The notes below the pieces were generated by a model. The model was not told where the DNA came from, made no database searches, and saw only the letters and a program-made list of their open reading frames with translations. Positions 57,006-64,000 of a DNA stretch of 64,000 bases are shown piece after piece. The position numbers and the translations under genes were made by a program. Positions within the stretch are counted from its first letter, which is position 1. The number at the start of each line of letters is the position of its first letter. Source of the DNA: Gemmatimonadota bacterium (GTDB lineage Bacteria > Gemmatimonadota > Gemmatimonadetes > Longimicrobiales > Gaopeijiaceae); the NCBI GenBank assembly GCA_028873595.1, contig JAPPOV010000018.1:62001-126000 (forward strand), in the 5' to 3' direction.

Positions 57006-59021
57006 TCAGTCTGCGGTCAGATGCAACGTGCCCCAGGCATCCACGGTCATCGTCCATCCGGGTGGGACCCACGCCGTGCCGCTGTATTCCTGGACCACGA
57101 TCGGTCCTGGCAGCGTGACGCCGGGTCCGAGGTCGCGCCGCCAGACACTGATGGCTTCGTGCGGTTGTCCGGCGTACACGACGGAAATCGGGCGCGGCTC
57201 GACGGCGGAGCCCGACGCATCCATCTGCGAGGTGCCGAGTTCGCTGGGAGGTGCGGAGGCGATGACACGAAGGGTCACGGCCTCGACGGTTGTCTCGTCC
57301 CTCCGGTATCCGTACCGCTCGTCATGCGCGGCGTGGAAGGCCTCGACCCAGCCGTCGGCAGGGACGCTCAACTCGAAACTCTGCCCCTGATAACGAGCGT
57401 CGATCCAGCGCTCGGCGGTGAGGACGTCCGGATCTACTCCCTCCTCAACCATGGATGCACGGGCCTCACGCTCCAGTGTGTCGAGGCTTCGCTCGAGCTG
57501 AGCTTCGATGTCTGAGGTGCCGCTGCTCAGCAGAACCGTGCGCGACACTTCCTGGGTGACCGGGGACGCGAGCATGCCGTACGCTGACAACAGGCCGGGA
57601 TCCGGTGGGACCAGTGCCGTGCGCGCTCCGAGTCGGCCGGTGAGTTCCGCGACATGCAGAGCACCAGCCCCTCCGAATGCGACCACCGCGAAGTCCACCG
57701 GGTCGTACCCACGCTCGACGGAGATCACACGCAGGGCGCGCTCCATCGCGGTGTCCGCGACGGCCAGCACGCCTTCTGCAGCCTCGTCGAGACTCATGCC
57801 GAGTGCGTTCGCGACCCCCGCTAGTGGTGTCTCGATTGCGGCTCGATCCAACGTGCGGGTGCCGCCCAGAAAGGCGTCAGCGGGCAGCCGACCCAGCCAG
57901 ACATGCGCGTCGGTGACGGTAACTTCGGTGCCGCCATGACCGTAGCAGATCGGCCCGGGTTGGGCGCCGGCGCTCCGTGGGCCCACCCTCAACGCGCCAC
58001 CAGCGTCGACGCGGGCGATCGACCCGCCACCCGCGCCAACGGTGTGGATGTCGATGACGGGAATGGCCGCGGGCTGTCCGCCGATGGAGAATTCGCGGGT
58101 GCGGAGCGGACGGCCCGGGCAGAGGGACACGTCGGTCGATGTTCCTCCCATGTCGAACGACAGTACCGACTCGAAGCCCGCCCGCCGCGCCCATGCGAGC
58201 GCGCCGACCACGCCTCCGGCCGGTCCGGACAGTACGGTGTGTACGGGCTCTCGGCGCGCGCGTTCAATCGGGAGCGCTCCACCGTTGGAGCCCATGATCG
58301 ACACCCTCGTCGCGCCAGCCTCTCGGGCCAGCCGACCGAGATAGCGATCCATGACCGGGGCGACGTACGCGTTCAGCACCGTGGTCGAGGTCCGTTCGAA
58401 CTCTCGAAACTCGGGCACGATGTCACTGGAAACGGAAACCGGAAGTGGATCCGACTTGAGCCCGTCGGCGATTGCATCCGCGACGGCACGTTCGTGATCG
58501 GCGTTCGCGTACGAATGCAGGAGGGAGACCGCGACGGCCTGGGCATCCAGCTCGCGAATCTCATCGGCCAGGTTCGCCAGCCGAGCTTCGTCGAGGGGAG
58601 CGATCTCTTCTCCCTGAGGCCCGAGGCGTCCGGGTATCCCGATTCGATCGTCTCGGTCTACGAGCGGGGGTGGTCGATGCCCGACCAGCGCGTACAGCTG
58701 AGGTCGGTCCTGACGGCCAATCTCGATAACGTCCTCGAATCCTTCGTTCGTCACGAGGATCACCCGAGCGCCGCGTCGTTCGAGCAGTGCGTTGGTGGCG
58801 ACGGTAGATCCGTGCAGGAGGGCGAATTCCTCTGACTCGCCGAGGATCTCCCGAATGCCGTCGATCACCGCCTGCGATGGGTCGTGCGGAGTCGAGGGCA
58901 CTTTCAGGGTGCGGATCGTTCCGTCGACAAGAAGCACGAGATCGGTGAACGTTCCGCCCGTATCGACCGCCAGGAGCGGCGTTGATGCCCGTTCGGGGCC
59001 CGCGGACATTGAGGTGCTCAT
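57006..59021 (-). CDS. Hydantoinase/5-oxoprolinase family protein, HyuA type
   Basis: 671 residues. The ATP-dependent amidohydrolase shows the actin-like phosphate motifs LLAVDTGGTFTDLVLLVDG at the N-terminus and SVLSFDMGGTSTDVSLCPGR in the middle. VGAGGGSIARVDAGGALRVG and FAVVAFGGAGALHVAELTGR follow, and the C-terminal domain ends with LPGPIVVQEYSGTAWVPPGW. HyuA proteins open hydantoin or oxoproline rings with ATP and normally need HyuB as partner. No hyuB is adjacent here: the neighbour is a DUF2723 gene downstream and a trpE relic upstream. The start ATG at 59021 or one four codons in (59009) is possible. Confidence 0.9.
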   Translation of the reverse strand: MSTSMSAGPERASTPLLAVDTGGTFTDLVLLVDGTIRTLKVPSTPHDPSQAVIDGIREILGESEEFALLHGSTVATNALLERRGARVILVTNEGFEDVIEIGRQDRPQLYALVGHRPPPLVDRDDRIGIPGRLGPQGEEIAPLDEARLANLADEIRELDAQAVAVSLLHSYANADHERAVADAIADGLKSDPLPVSVSSDIVPEFREFERTSTTVLNAYVAPVMDRYLGRLAREAGATRVSIMGSNGGALPIERARREPVHTVLSGPAGGVVGALAWARRAGFESVLSFDMGGTSTDVSLCPGRPLRTREFSIGGQPAAIPVIDIHTVGAGGGSIARVDAGGALRVGPRSAGAQPGPICYGHGGTEVTVTDAHVWLGRLPADAFLGGTRTLDRAAIETPLAGVANALGMSLDEAAEGVLAVADTAMERALRVISVERGYDPVDFAVVAFGGAGALHVAELTGRLGARTALVPPDPGLLSAYGMLASPVTQEVSRTVLLSSGTSDIEAQLERSLDTLEREARASMVEEGVDPDVLTAERWIDARYQGQSFELSVPADGWVEAFHAAHDERYGYRRDETTVEAVTLRVIASAPPSELGTSQMDASGSAVEPRPISVVYAGQPHEAISVWRRDLGPGVTLPGPIVVQEYSGTAWVPPGWTMTVDAWGTLHLTAD

Positions 59022-59045
59022 CGCCCCGCTCTGTTTGTGGTCCTC

Positions 59046-59200
59046 ATGCAGCTCTTTCCGTCATTCGAGCGCTTTGGCGAACTCGCTGCCGACTCCGGCG
59101 TGGTTCCGGTCTACGGAGAGTTCCTCTTCGGTGTAGAGAACGCGGTTCCGCGTATGCGAAGCTAGCGGAACCGCCCTTCGGATTCCTCCTCGAGTCGGTC
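59046..59200 (+). pseudogene. 5' relic of an anthranilate synthase component I gene (trpE)
   Basis: From ATG 59046 the frame reads MQLFPSFERFGELAADSG, VVPVYGEFLFGVENAV, then stops at 59163-59165 (PRMRS*). One base out of phase, the sequence continues AYAKLAEPPFGFLLESV (about 59150-59200). TrpE proteins begin with F-x-x-L-A-x-x-x-x-V-V-P-V-Y-R-E-x-x-x-D-x-E-T-P-V-S-A-x-x-K-L and then P-F-x-F-L-L-E-S-V, so the two pieces join with a single-base deletion near 59148. After LLESV all similarity ends, although TrpE should run for over 400 more residues. The next 224 bases (59201-59424) hold nothing I can support. This is a truncated and frameshifted remnant. Confidence 0.6.
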
Positions 59201-59424
59201 GCTAGGGCGAACAATGGGCTCGTTACTCCCTTCTCGAAACATGATCCCGTCCCGGACGGGCTTCCTTGTGTTCACGGATATCGTGCTGGCCTCGACAAGG
59301 CGTGGACGTTGCTCTGAGTGGCGTCGATGGTGGAGGATTGGGACAGCTGACACGGCCACGCCGAAGTGTCGCCTCGGCGCGCGGCTACATCATGCCGCTG
59401 GCATCCATGTAGCAGTCGTCGGAG

Positions 59425-60804
59425 TTACGTGCCCGCTTGGACCCTTCCCAATTTGTCGTACAGTCGAGCGAGGGCCCCAATCCCCTTTTCGTAATTCTCG
59501 AGCGAAAACCACTCGTTGGGGGCGTGCAGATTGCAGCCCGGCAGAGAGAAGCCGACGAGGAGTGCCGTTGCATTCAGCTTCTCCTCGAACTCGACGACGA
59601 TTGGGATCGAACCTCCACCACCCATGGGTACAGGCTTTGTGCCGAACGCTTCTTCCAGGGCCTCGGAGGCGGCCTCGAAGGCGGGGCCTTCCACGCTCGC
59701 CCGCCACGGCCGCCCGCCATGCAGCTCGTGGATCTCGACGGAGACGCCCGGTAGATCGAGCCTGGCGACGTGGGCGTCGAGCAGCTCTTTGATCCTGTCC
59801 GGGTTCTGATCGGGCACGAGGCGGAAGCTTACCTTCGCCATCGCATGGTTCGGCAAAACGGTCTTGGCACCCTCGCCGGTGTAGCCGCTAAGGATCCCGC
59901 ACACGTCGCATGTCGGACGGATCCAGAGCCGTTCCAGCGTACCGTACCCGGCTTCACCACTGAGTTCATGGAGTGCGAGGTCCGCCGCGAATTCGTCGTC
60001 CGAGTGAGGGAGAGAAGCGATCTGGCTTCGGGTCGCCTGGTCCCACTCGAGGACGTCGTCATAGAACCCGTCGATGGCGATCGAGCCGTCGGCTGCGTGC
60101 AGGGACGCAATGATTTTCGAGAGCGTGTTCGCGGGGTTGGCGACCGAGCCGCCGAACTCTCCGGAATGCAGGTCGCTGTTCGCGCCACGTACGTGGATCT
60201 CGAAGTAGGCCAGGCCACGTAGCGAGAACCCCACGGACGGAAGGCCTTCGGCATACATGCCCGTGTCCGAGATCAGTACGATGTCACAAGCGAGGCGCTC
60301 GGCGTGTTCGACTACGAAGGGCACGAGATTCGGCGAACCGATCTCCTCCTCGCCCTCGGCGATCATCACGACGTTGATCGGAAGGGGTGTACCCGTGGCG
60401 TAGTGTGCCTCGAGCGCCTTCACGTGCATGTACAGCTGCCCCTTGTCGTCTGCCGACCCCCGGGCGTACACGCGACCATTTCGCTCCGTAGGCTCGAATG
60501 GCGGCGAGGTCCACAAGTCGAGAGGCTCTGGCGGCTGGACGTCATAGTGTCCGTAGATCAGGACTGTCGGCGCGTCCGGGCCTGCCGCACGGGATTCCCC
60601 AAGGACGATCGGGTGTCCCGCCGTGTCGATAATCTCGGCCTCGAGGCCGGCCCCGCCCAGCTTTTCGGCCAACCACTCGGCCGCCGCGCGGGTGTTCTCG
60701 TCGTACTCGGACTTCGCGCTGATCGATGGAATGCGCAGGAAGTCGTACATCTCGGAGCGGAAGCGTCCGAGGCTCCCATCGATGAAGCTCTGTACATCCG
60801 ACAT
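59425..60804 (-). CDS. M20-family dipeptidase/metallopeptidase
   Basis: 459 residues. The metal-binding motifs of M20 peptidases are in order: VLIYGHYDVQPPEPLDLW (His, Asp), YARGSADDKGQLYMHVKAL (bridging Asp), IAEGEEEIGSPNLVPFV (catalytic Glu and metal Glu) and the dimerisation-domain FEIHVRGANSDLHSGEFGG. The C-terminal PNEWFSLENYEKGIGALARL carries the last metal-ligand region (N-E rather than the usual H-E at that point). No signal peptide, so cytoplasmic. Enzymes of this branch split dipeptides, including carnosine-like ones, or N-acyl amino acids. Start ATG at 60804; a small membrane protein gene lies 31 bases upstream. Confidence 0.9.
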   Translation of the reverse strand: MSDVQSFIDGSLGRFRSEMYDFLRIPSISAKSEYDENTRAAAEWLAEKLGGAGLEAEIIDTAGHPIVLGESRAAGPDAPTVLIYGHYDVQPPEPLDLWTSPPFEPTERNGRVYARGSADDKGQLYMHVKALEAHYATGTPLPINVVMIAEGEEEIGSPNLVPFVVEHAERLACDIVLISDTGMYAEGLPSVGFSLRGLAYFEIHVRGANSDLHSGEFGGSVANPANTLSKIIASLHAADGSIAIDGFYDDVLEWDQATRSQIASLPHSDDEFAADLALHELSGEAGYGTLERLWIRPTCDVCGILSGYTGEGAKTVLPNHAMAKVSFRLVPDQNPDRIKELLDAHVARLDLPGVSVEIHELHGGRPWRASVEGPAFEAASEALEEAFGTKPVPMGGGGSIPIVVEFEEKLNATALLVGFSLPGCNLHAPNEWFSLENYEKGIGALARLYDKLGRVQAGT

Positions 60805-60835
60805 GGAACAGTCCTTTCCACCGGATCCCGGAGCT

Positions 60836-61114
60836 CTAGATGAGCGTGCGCAGGCCCCAGCGGTAGATGAACGTCATCATGGCCGCGAAGACGGCGGCCC
60901 CGGCCATACCACCCGCGCTGAGGGCGAGGGGATCGAACAGGTGAGAAATCCCGACGCCTAGCATGCCCCCGATCACGGCCGCGAACGCACCCAGGGCCAT
61001 GATGACCTGAGCGTGACCGGGCTGCTCTTCCGGGCGGTCGATAGCGGCTCGCATCACGAGGCCAATGGCGGCGCCCATGATGATCCAGATGGCGATGCCG
61101 ATCCAGTTCTGCAT
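60836..61114 (-). CDS. Small three-helix membrane protein (GlsB/YeaQ/YmgE-like)
   Basis: 92 residues with three hydrophobic segments: about 4-22 (WIGIAIWIIMGAAIGLVMRA), 38-58 (IMALGAFAAVIGGMLGVGIS) and 66-86 (SAGGMAGAAVFAAMMTFIYR). The G-x-x-x-G-rich second segment and overall size resemble the transglycosylase-associated protein family (GlsB/YeaQ/YmgE), often stress-induced. The match is by pattern only. ATG at 61114, same strand as the M20 peptidase. It diverges from the gene at 61244. Confidence 0.6.
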   Translation of the reverse strand: MQNWIGIAIWIIMGAAIGLVMRAAIDRPEEQPGHAQVIMALGAFAAVIGGMLGVGISHLFDPLALSAGGMAGAAVFAAMMTFIYRWGLRTLI

Positions 61115-61243
61115 AGCTGATTCGGAGGTCTTGGGTCGTTCGTGCGGCTAAATCCCGCGCCCGAAAAGGTATCGGAACGACATGGCAGGAGCCAGTCCGT
61201 GCCGACGGTTTGACTCGATCACTCGGCCCTGATCCATTCCGGG

Positions 61244-61741
61244 ATGGCGGACGAGATCATCGATATCAGTGGGTACCTCAGGCGGAAGCCAGTGCGTGAC
61301 CTGCCTCTCGGATCGATGGCACTCTGGGGAGCCCACGGCGAGCGCTCCCGTTTTGCTCTTCCTCTGTGGCGGATCATCCATCTCGCACGGGCCGAACGAG
61401 GGATGATCGTCTCGTGTGAGCTGGGACGTCATCACGTTCCTGAGCCGTTTGTCGTGCTCGATCTCGGGGCGGACCCGGCGCGGACAGAGATCGGATCGAA
61501 GACGATGCCTCGCTACGGTGCGGACGAGGCGCCGTCTCTTCTGGACCGCAAGCGAGACGGTCTTGCAATCTTCCTGGGCGCAGGAAGCGGTCGGATCTGG
61601 GCGCTCCTGGTCGACGGAGGCGACGAACGGGTGGAGCCGCTATCGGTCACGCTGCGCGAAGACATTCTCTTCCTCGCCGGTGAGTGTGCAGGACTCCTCT
61701 TCCTGCGTGAGCTGTCGGTAGAGCGCGACTCGATCGAGTGA
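61244..61741 (+). CDS. Hypothetical protein
   Basis: 165 residues, no signal peptide and no clear membrane helix. The pattern suggests alternating beta strands (RFALPLWRIIHLARAERGMI, PEPFVVLDLGADPARTEIGS, GLAIFLGAGSGRIWALLVDG) with a final helix (DILFLAGECAGLLFLREL). The N-terminus MADEIIDISGYLRRKP is acidic then basic. I do not recognise a family. It lies between a divergent small membrane protein gene and the convergent pspA-like gene, only 28 bases from the end of the latter. Codon use matches its neighbours, so it is probably a real gene. Confidence 0.55.
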   Translation: MADEIIDISGYLRRKPVRDLPLGSMALWGAHGERSRFALPLWRIIHLARAERGMIVSCELGRHHVPEPFVVLDLGADPARTEIGSKTMPRYGADEAPSLLDRKRDGLAIFLGAGSGRIWALLVDGGDERVEPLSVTLREDILFLAGECAGLLFLRELSVERDSIE

Positions 61742-61769
61742 GAAGACGAACAAGGTCGGTGACTCTGCG

Positions 61770-62441
61770 TCAGCCTTTACCCATCCTGCGCTTGAGTTCT
61801 TCGAGTGCCGCATCGACATCCAGGTCACGGCTCGATGCAGGCTCGTCGAGGTCGACGCGGAATTCCGAGCCCTCTGCGTCCAGGTCCATTTCGTCGAACG
61901 CCTGAGCCGCCTGCGCGGCAGCGTCAGTACCTTCGATCTTTTCTGCCATCCGGTCCAGCTGGTCGAATAGATCGTCAGCGGCAGAGATCGACTCGCGAGC
62001 GTCCGAGCGGCCGGTGGTCGAGGTCAGGGCTTCGCGCTTGCTCCGCGCCTCGTGGAAACGACTGTACATCTCTTCGACCGTCCGGGAGCGGAAGTCGAAC
62101 TCTTCCTTCAGTGCCGACGCCTTCTTGATAAGGATGGCTCGTTGCCCTTCGGCCTTCGTCGTCCATTCGGCGGCGAGCTTCACGGTTTCCTGGTCATCGA
62201 TCTCTCGGGCCATCGCTTCACGGCGTCGGGCGGTCTCGATGTCTTTTTCCAGCCGGTCGATCTGCTGCAGCGTCTTCGTGAGCTGTTGCTCCAGCCCAGC
62301 CACTTGCGCCTTCTCGTCGGCGATCTCGTTCTTCATACCGATCAAGAGTTTGTCGGCCGTTTCGGAAACCTGATCTCGACTCAACTCCTTGTTGAAGTTG
62401 TCGAGCGCCTCCTTGAAGGCTTCACGCAGGTCGTCGAACAT
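61770..62441 (-). CDS. PspA/IM30 family membrane-stress protein
   Basis: 223 residues, almost entirely helical. Residues about 1-20 are amphipathic (MFDDLREAFKEALDNFNKEL). A long coiled coil from about 25 to 150 follows, with the heptad-rich KAQVAGLEQQLTKTLQQIDR and DFRSRTVEEMYSRFHEARSK. Then comes an acidic linker (EMDLDAEGSEFRVDLDE) and a short C-terminal helix (VDAALEELKRRMGKG), the place where many PspA proteins have their last helix. PspA proteins form ESCRT-III-like rods on the inner membrane and protect it under stress. It sits downstream of an ECF sigma factor on the same strand, 96 bases away. Confidence 0.8.
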   Translation of the reverse strand: MFDDLREAFKEALDNFNKELSRDQVSETADKLLIGMKNEIADEKAQVAGLEQQLTKTLQQIDRLEKDIETARRREAMAREIDDQETVKLAAEWTTKAEGQRAILIKKASALKEEFDFRSRTVEEMYSRFHEARSKREALTSTTGRSDARESISAADDLFDQLDRMAEKIEGTDAAAQAAQAFDEMDLDAEGSEFRVDLDEPASSRDLDVDAALEELKRRMGKG

Positions 62442-62537
62442 CCGGCACTCCTCCAGGCACTGACGGACGGGCCCGCACGCGGACCCGCCCGTTCATGGTG
62501 TCCAGCCACTCACGGTGAGGAGAGTGGCCTCGAAGCT

Positions 62538-63167
62538 TCAGTTCAGAAAGGGCTCGATGCGCTGAGCGAAGGAGTTTCTCGCTCGGTGCAAGCGGCTCTT
62601 CACGGTACCGAGGTTCACTCCCGTGATCTCGGAGATCTCCTCATAGCTCTTGCCTTCCAGTTCGCGGAGCCGGAAGACGAGCTGATGGTGTTCTGGGAGC
62701 GTTTGAACCGTGTCTTCGACAAGCCGACGCAGGTACCGCTTCCGGTACAGATCGTCGGGCTTCATCGAGTAATCTTCGAACTGGATGGGACGGTGATCAT
62801 CGTCCCAGTTGTTGGTGAGGCGCTGGAACAGCACCAGAGGGCTGCGCGACCGATTCCTCAGTTCATTCTTCGACAAGTTGCCCGCAATGGTGTACACCCA
62901 GGTCGAAAACTTCTTCGACGTATCGAAGCGGTGCAGATGCCGAGTCACGCGTATGAACGCTTCCTGAACCAGGTCCTGCGCACGGTCCGGGTCGCCGGTC
63001 TTTCGCGTGATGAAATGGATGAGACGGTCGCGATATCTGTTGTAGAGCCGCTGAAACGCACCGGGGCGTCCCTCGAGATGCGCCGAGACGAGCTCTTCGT
63101 CCGACAGGTCTTTCAAGGGGCGATCGAACAGATTTTGGCTCACAACATCAGGATTCGTGTTGACCAT
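62538..63167 (-). CDS. ECF-type RNA polymerase sigma factor
   Basis: 209 residues from the ATG at 63167; an in-frame ATG at 63206 would add 13 residues with no homology. Region 2 is visible as AFQRLYNRYRDRLIHFITRK, DRAQDLVQEAFIRVTRHLHR and KFSTWVYTIAGNLSKNELRN. Region 4 is LPEHHQLVFRLRELEGKSYE followed by EISEITGVNLGTVKSRLHRA, the helix-turn-helix that reads the -35 element. There is no region 3. ECF factors answer signals, often from the envelope, and are usually held by an anti-sigma factor. No zinc-type anti-sigma gene is adjacent. The PspA homologue downstream may be a target or partner. Confidence 0.92.
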   Translation of the reverse strand: MVNTNPDVVSQNLFDRPLKDLSDEELVSAHLEGRPGAFQRLYNRYRDRLIHFITRKTGDPDRAQDLVQEAFIRVTRHLHRFDTSKKFSTWVYTIAGNLSKNELRNRSRSPLVLFQRLTNNWDDDHRPIQFEDYSMKPDDLYRKRYLRRLVEDTVQTLPEHHQLVFRLRELEGKSYEEISEITGVNLGTVKSRLHRARNSFAQRIEPFLN

Positions 63168-63272
63168 TGGTCTAAGTCCTAGTTGGAGCCAAGCGAACAG
63201 ATCCATTGCTTGTGCCGAAAGATATCGGGAAGCTTTGTTCCCTCAAGGGGACCAGGCACAGCGCGCGCGGAG

Positions 63273-64000
63273 TCAAATCGGTCGGCCTTCCAGTCCGATG
63301 AGGGTCCCACCTTCGGAAAAGCCGTCGTAGAGGGCTTGCTCGGGTGGTGGAACGCGATCTCTGGACGCCAACGCGTCGTCGGCTGCACGGTCCATCTCTG
63401 CCGTTACCTCGGCCTCGATCCTATTGAGGTCCGACGTCGCGACTCCCTTCCTGGACAACCAGGATTCGAAGAGCCCGATTGGATCCCTTCGGCCCCATTG
63501 GGCGAAGAGCTCGGGAGCGAAGGTGTCGCGCGCCTCTCGTTCGTCGTGTGTGGCGTGTCCTCCCATGCGGAATGTGTCGGCGACGATCGCGGCGGGGCCG
63601 CGGCCGTCCCGGCACTGGTCCGCAGCGAGTCGTGTTGCGGCGTAGACGTCCAGGACGTTGTTCCCGTCGCAGCTCCACGAATCGATGCCGTACATCGCCG
63701 GCCAGTGGTGCAGGTCGCCAACACCATGGGCAGCGGACGGCGTCCCGAGAGCGACCTGATTGTTTTGAATGACGAAGATCGCGGGGAGGTTCTGTACCGC
63801 AGCCAGGTTCAATCCCTCGTGGCAGGCGGCACACTTCGTTGCGCCGTCCCCGACCCACGTCATGGCTACGCGGTCCTCGCCGCGATTGCGGAAGGAGAGG
63901 GCGACACCGGCTACGACCGTGACGCTCGTGCCCATATGGCTGATCGGCTGGATGATCCCTGATCCCATATCTCCGATGTGCAGATCACGCCCCTCGCTGG
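63273..64000 (-). CDS. Thiamine-diphosphate-dependent 2-oxoacid dehydrogenase E1 component, alpha subunit (partial)
   Basis: The gene enters from the right edge; 241 codons of the 3' part are here, beginning RDLHIGDMGSGIIQPISHMG. The thiamine-diphosphate motif is VGDGATKCAACHEGLNLAAV (G-D-G then the N-containing turn) followed by LPAIFVIQNNQVALGTPSAA. DTFRMGGHATHDE holds the conserved phosphorylation-loop region of E1 alpha. The C-terminal helix ends RDRVPPPEQALYDGF. E1 decarboxylates pyruvate or branched-chain 2-oxoacids and passes the acyl group to lipoyl-E2, so lipoyl supply matters here too. The substrate (pyruvate or branched-chain) is not clear from this part. Confidence 0.88.
   Translation of the reverse strand, partial: SEGRDLHIGDMGSGIIQPISHMGTSVTVVAGVALSFRNRGEDRVAMTWVGDGATKCAACHEGLNLAAVQNLPAIFVIQNNQVALGTPSAAHGVGDLHHWPAMYGIDSWSCDGNNVLDVYAATRLAADQCRDGRGPAAIVADTFRMGGHATHDEREARDTFAPELFAQWGRRDPIGLFESWLSRKGVATSDLNRIEAEVTAEMDRAADDALASRDRVPPPEQALYDGFSEGGTLIGLEGRPI

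Noticed and set aside
59201-59424. Continuation of the trpE relic towards the M20 gene
   Set aside because: Translations after LLESV show none of the later TrpE motifs, so I do not extend the pseudogene.
62052-63182. A 376-codon plus-strand frame opposite pspA and the ECF sigma gene
   Set aside because: Both minus-strand genes have clear family motifs; the plus-strand frame has none.
1-64000. CRISPR arrays, insertion sequences, prophage genes, rRNA or tRNA genes
   Set aside because: I found no regularly spaced repeats, transposase or integrase motifs, phage structural genes or convincing structural RNA in the window.

Overview
The window is a chromosome segment from a high-GC, Gram-negative-type bacterium. 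It encodes lipoproteins, an outer-membrane beta-barrel protein, a TolQ/ExbB channel, a Tat component and several exported peptidases. The gene content best fits the Gemmatimonadota or a near neighbour: full-length fused GcvP, DUF2723 and DUF6090-like proteins, many exported hydrolases, and short RpoD-like sigma factors. That placement is an inference from gene repertoire; no rRNA or tRNA gene is visible to confirm it. I see no prophage, insertion sequence or CRISPR array.

Layout. 1-3.5 kb: two tandem FKBP-type isomerases, a UDP-GlcNAc 2-epimerase with a relic of a polysaccharide-export (SLBB) gene, and an inositol-monophosphatase family enzyme. 3.5-7.0 kb (minus strand): acyl-CoA dehydrogenase, tatA and trmJ packed together, a GGDEF relic, then an eIF2B-like isomerase. 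7.1-12.3 kb: gcvH and gcvP, a UPF0173 hydrolase and a LipM-like octanoyltransferase, so the lipoylated H protein and a lipoyl-assembly enzyme lie close together. 12.3-19.6 kb: an oppF relic, a lone ExbB/TolQ gene with its own terminator, a lytic transglycosylase, a cold-shock protein, polA and an ssb gene broken by one amber codon. 19.7-24 kb (minus): an outer-membrane protein, a sigma-70 factor with a structured leader, and a DUF4126 protein. 24-30.8 kb: the MaeB malic enzyme, an M24 peptidase, a MATE transporter and an EVE protein. 30.8-40.9 kb: a P1-family aminopeptidase, methylmalonate-semialdehyde dehydrogenase, a class III aminotransferase, a 31-residue symporter accessory protein, a sodium symporter, a Tat-exported amidohydrolase and a penicillin-acylase family enzyme. 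41-46.5 kb: a UvrC-like half protein, an HD phosphohydrolase, a second sigma-70 factor and RsgA. 47.5-51.8 kb: an overlapping operon of flavin reductase, membrane/SpeE-like protein and a single-chain SbcD-SbcC-like protein. 51.9-64 kb: RidA with an FAD amine oxidase, an ornithine-cyclodeaminase homologue, DUF2723, HyuA, a trpE relic, an M20 dipeptidase, small membrane proteins, PspA, an ECF sigma factor and the end of a 2-oxoacid dehydrogenase E1 alpha gene.

Two themes stand out. First, the 835-residue protein at 49319-51826 joins a Mre11/SbcD-like phosphoesterase to a Rad50/SbcC-like region with a CPTC zinc-hook motif, yet key catalytic motifs of both halves are altered. Second, several gene junctions carry truncated or freshly broken genes (SLBB export protein, GGDEF, OppF, SSB, TrpE). 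The 30.8-36.6 kb cluster also reads as a possible route for releasing, importing and degrading beta-alanine or related beta-amino acids.
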